Source of the DNA: JAFMDF01 sp039024375
GTDB taxonomy: Bacteria > Bacteroidota > Bacteroidia > Chitinophagales > Saprospiraceae
Length of the DNA stretch: 10,725 bases
NCBI GenBank assembly: GCA_039024375.1
Contig: JBCCQK010000270.1
Location: forward strand, 1 to 10,725
Direction: 5' to 3'
In this document: in pieces, positions 9,201-10,725 of the stretch
How positions within the stretch are numbered: the first letter of the stretch is position 1
Layout of the letters: the number at the start of each line of letters is the position of its first letter
Notes under the pieces: generated by a model
Databases searched by the model: none
What the model saw: only the letters and a program-made list of their open reading frames with translations
What the model was told of the DNA's origin: nothing
Position numbers and translations under genes: made by a program

Positions 9201-10061
9201 AAGGTGTATAATTTGGCGGCGCAGTTGGTGTTGGTGCCTACGGGGACTTATGATGCTTGGCGAACCGCGAAGGTTATTCCGACTAATGGAAATGCTATAG
9301 CCAATTTGGACGATTACACAGCCAACTTTATAAAGACGAATCTTCCTTTGAACAATGATGGATATTTTGATGTAATCATTCACGGTTCAGGAGAAGACTT
9401 TTTTGTTCAGATAAACGGAATTACTGAAACGCTTTCTGCTAACGAATTAGGTGTATATTTGCATACCAACTTTCCAAATGATAATCGCCCAATTCGCTTA
9501 CTGTCTTGTAGTGATTTAAATGCTGCAAAGGGGTTAAATGTAGCTACCGGAAGGGAAGTTGTTGCCACCGACTCAAAAATAGCTATCTATAAAGATGGAC
9601 AAATTGGGTCAGTTGATAATAAAAATTGGCATCTTATTTCAAATGGACAAAGTTATCAAATTGATGTAAATTGGGATATAGGACAGCCAGAAGGGTTTGG
9701 GAAATTTTATAGTATATTAGGTGACGGGAATTCATTTCAACTTCCAGACGATTTTATAGAAGGAATCGATGTCCTAGCTGGCAAGGCCGACTTGGGATGG
9801 TATGATGGTGAAACTGCTTTTGTTTATATTTCTGCAATTTTGAAATCACCTAATTACAGCGGATCAATTATGAGAAATTTGACGAATAAAATAGAGGAAC
9901 TAGCACGAGCAAACAATTTGACGGATATAAGGATTGAGTTTGGACTGGTCGTGAATCCTAGATTACAAAGTGACCCCACTTGGGCGAGCGAATTTGGCTA
10001 TTTCTTTTCTTCAAGTGAAGATAGATTTGGAATAACCGTTTTGTGGGAAAAATCATTATGA
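6267..10061 (+). CDS. Sec-exported polymorphic-toxin-like effector
   Basis: A 1264-residue protein. Residues 1-19 are a clear Sec signal peptide (K near the start, L-rich core, cleavage probably A19/Q20). Residues 20-175 hold a mixed domain. A cysteine cluster C182, C183, C196, C198 follows, then an uncharacterised middle to about 800 with an EF-hand-like acidic run at 487-498 and an annexin-like GIGTDEEA at 694-701. Residues 905-1005 form a hydrophobic helical stretch (TSVNVAAFTIGVGQL, later NLAAQLVLVPTGTYDAW) of the kind found just before the toxin domain in Bacteroidota polymorphic toxins. Residues about 1030-1115 carry IIHGSG (H1039) and RLLSCSD (C1081), resembling clan CD cysteine peptidases. 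A C-terminal tip of about 145 residues is not recognised. GC content drops sharply near residue 1008. The start follows an A-rich leader without SD sequence. The immunity-like gene begins 16 bases after its stop. Toxin nature is inferred from architecture and context. Confidence 0.7.
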   Translation: MKNIILYGLLLLFSGTLFAQTYIPLSDNAAIDRTPYQARLEAATQDLVAVFADGPNTSLQSQFKVFDFGFYLHATKTADGVPEAFEQAKAIAARRAPYYLLFAKQSDETGLYREFLVDLKLPSEADGFSCITDAKKEFLQKLITRKVNEVHVANRQRYYKYAEAEIAGMQALQEELFRVIGCCFPVSNARNATPSCNCKDTDDMVRDLDLMGFLPIENGTVSIVKKDYYNPTYLESPIEIKITTNGQNWDLTDQLYTMLQDMNGTGRGKVHYINDSTCYDAFEQITGQPLPATGVPSLNQGKARSNEELDFSEQIVVLDYGGKTKLYFSFSDRLEADPTTRKSVTQRALKWMSVAKTSGLYGMASNLFFEKCLRREDTYWEAKYASSFTNIELVRAELEGSRVIDIDATKASATKAVYDYITYEVADELSIDLNSLMERAEPELVKNYTDYPRTAEVFATPVAHSIGILDTKEIEAAAIACTDGTFDFDKDKDIDFKKLTDDVKEWKEKHKNQLVDFNPADYLYNATTFVSYYQIIDVRNTITHNRKTIKIRGGIGNSEGSIIIGKVDASTFYLGIDAENETVKWHHRVFYEDGPNAGKLAIDLHFETFDDFLIYLDYLGCGSVKDFILGAGKQSYIDEFFTTLDDIDNSNCDNIDWLLEKMPPIFLRDLPFQSKIRYLKILLSCFVTDGGFFGIGTDEEAAVLNILKSIQSQQEASNFITALYDIIVEFPFRGEVKFTPLYERLLYRMDDYGGTPNFSTTVSELSRIVNVFNPIASADNLNRTPLFWNSNNHWLESDFEGMIQYEEIESTGSGQVQYRITTCKEMRVEHTSFYTGSHTGQITQVKCQADNSSTTLQLAYFAPVTITFLTPPQNIIGGERLENTTINTYAGFVDYLLRKRNTQMTEDIVVTSVNVAAFTIGVGQLTTAIRAGSVFRGVLAGADVGTVVADQYINSYYLEQYLIEKHGETKGQELLNQLKVYNLAAQLVLVPTGTYDAWRTAKVIPTNGNAIANLDDYTANFIKTNLPLNNDGYFDVIIHGSGEDFFVQINGITETLSANELGVYLHTNFPNDNRPIRLLSCSDLNAAKGLNVATGREVVATDSKIAIYKDGQIGSVDNKNWHLISNGQSYQIDVNWDIGQPEGFGKFYSILGDGNSFQLPDDFIEGIDVLAGKADLGWYDGETAFVYISAILKSPNYSGSIMRNLTNKIEELARANNLTDIRIEFGLVVNPRLQSDPTWASEFGYFFSSSEDRFGITVLWEKSL

Positions 10062-10077
10062 GATAAAAAAATAGAAT

Positions 10078-10587
10078 ATGGAACCGACTACTCTGAGAGA
10101 CAAAGTCGTTAATATAACCATTAAGTCAATGGATGAACCACCAAATCACTGGAAAACTTTTAATGACAATATAAACACTACTGTTGTATCTAGGCTAAAC
10201 AATGATAAAAAGCCAAACAATGACGAATGCCCTATACTAGAGTGTAAATTGGACGATAATTACCTACTTATAACTACGGATAAAATAGTATCTAAATTTG
10301 GTGGTCAAAGCTACGGACTTAAATTAAAAGAAGTGACTGGATTAAGTAATAGGTTTAATGAAAGAAATTATTCCAAAGTAGGGGGCAAACCTCAAAAGAC
10401 TATTATACAAGAAGTCCTGGGAGAGAATGGGCAAAATTTGATTTTTGAGATAGATTCTCATCATCCAGCTTATTTTGCTACTTTAATTATTCTGAACTTA
10501 TCGACCTTTTTGAGAAATGAAAGATGGTATTTGAACCCCGATAAGGACTTTAAGCAATCTTTAAAAAGATGGAAGAGTGAACTATGA
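10078..10587 (+). CDS. Putative immunity protein
   Basis: A 169-residue protein with no signal peptide or transmembrane helix, hence probably cytoplasmic. It starts at ATG 10078, 16 bases after the exported protein's stop, with only an A-rich leader, and its last bases overlap the next start as ATGA. The sequence is mixed alpha/beta: a charged N-terminal half with strands such as YLLITTDKIV, then a helix and strand region with HHPAYFATLIILNLSTFLR and a WYLNPDKDF motif near the end. I do not recognise a family. Small size, AT-rich composition like the toxin tip (19 GC of 60 at 10141-10200), and position directly after a toxin-like C-terminus point to an immunity protein that neutralises the tip domain. 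It could instead be an unrelated accessory protein. Confidence 0.6.
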   Translation: MEPTTLRDKVVNITIKSMDEPPNHWKTFNDNINTTVVSRLNNDKKPNNDECPILECKLDDNYLLITTDKIVSKFGGQSYGLKLKEVTGLSNRFNERNYSKVGGKPQKTIIQEVLGENGQNLIFEIDSHHPAYFATLIILNLSTFLRNERWYLNPDKDFKQSLKRWKSEL

Positions 10588-10725
10588 CCAAAAAAGTAAT
10601 CAACCAAATAGATGAAGTAATAGATTCAGTACAAGAGGCTGCCCTTGAAAATTCATTCTGTTTTTATGACTTACAAATAATATTATGCCTTAATCTAGTA
10701 AAATTAGAAATTATCTCTTTAAAAA
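10584..10725 (+). CDS. Partial ORF overlapping the immunity-like gene
   Basis: ATG at 10584 overlaps the previous stop (ATGA at 10584-10587) and the frame stays open for 47 codons to the window end. It begins MTKKVINQIDEVIDSVQEAA and continues with YDLQIILCLNLVKLEIISLK, so it appears helical with a hydrophobic second half. The overlap implies translational coupling with the immunity-like gene. It may be a second immunity or accessory protein of the same cassette; the rest lies beyond the window and no family can be assigned. Confidence 0.6.
   Translation, partial: MTKKVINQIDEVIDSVQEAALENSFCFYDLQIILCLNLVKLEIISLK

Overview
The window looks like a piece of a Bacteroidota chromosome, possibly from the Saprospiria/Cytophagia side. 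That is an inference from A-rich leaders without a strong Shine-Dalgarno sequence in front of most genes, a typical Bacteroidota Sec signal peptide ending in F-A-Q, very large beta-rich surface-type proteins, and a mid-40s GC genome style with AT-rich accessory segments. No rRNA, tRNA, CRISPR array or transposase gene is visible. All genes lie on the + strand.

Layout. Positions 1-160 hold what may be the 3' end of an upstream gene, then a short leader. Positions 161-6013 encode a 1950-residue beta-rich giant protein with a proline tract, a Gly/Asp-rich short-repeat region, a helical segment, a long beta-repeat body, Ig-like modules and a helical C-terminal part. It has no signal peptide at its apparent start, so its N-terminus may be missing. 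Positions 6014-6266 are a non-coding spacer dominated by nested inverted repeats, including a 26-bp-arm hairpin. Positions 6267-10061 encode a 1264-residue Sec-exported protein organised like a polymorphic toxin: variable middle, conserved-looking hydrophobic helical pre-toxin segment, a His...Cys domain resembling clan CD (caspase/CPD-like) peptidases, and a roughly 145-residue C-terminal tip. Positions 10078-10587 encode a 169-residue protein placed like an immunity protein. A further ORF starts at 10584 with a 4-base ATGA overlap and runs off the window.

How they may work together (inference): the giant protein and the exported protein form a two-protein effector/delivery locus. The AT-rich 3' end (from about 9290 to the window end) would be an exchangeable toxin/immunity cassette joined to a GC-richer pre-toxin stem. 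Neither the toxin activity nor the delivery route can be identified with confidence from the sequence alone.
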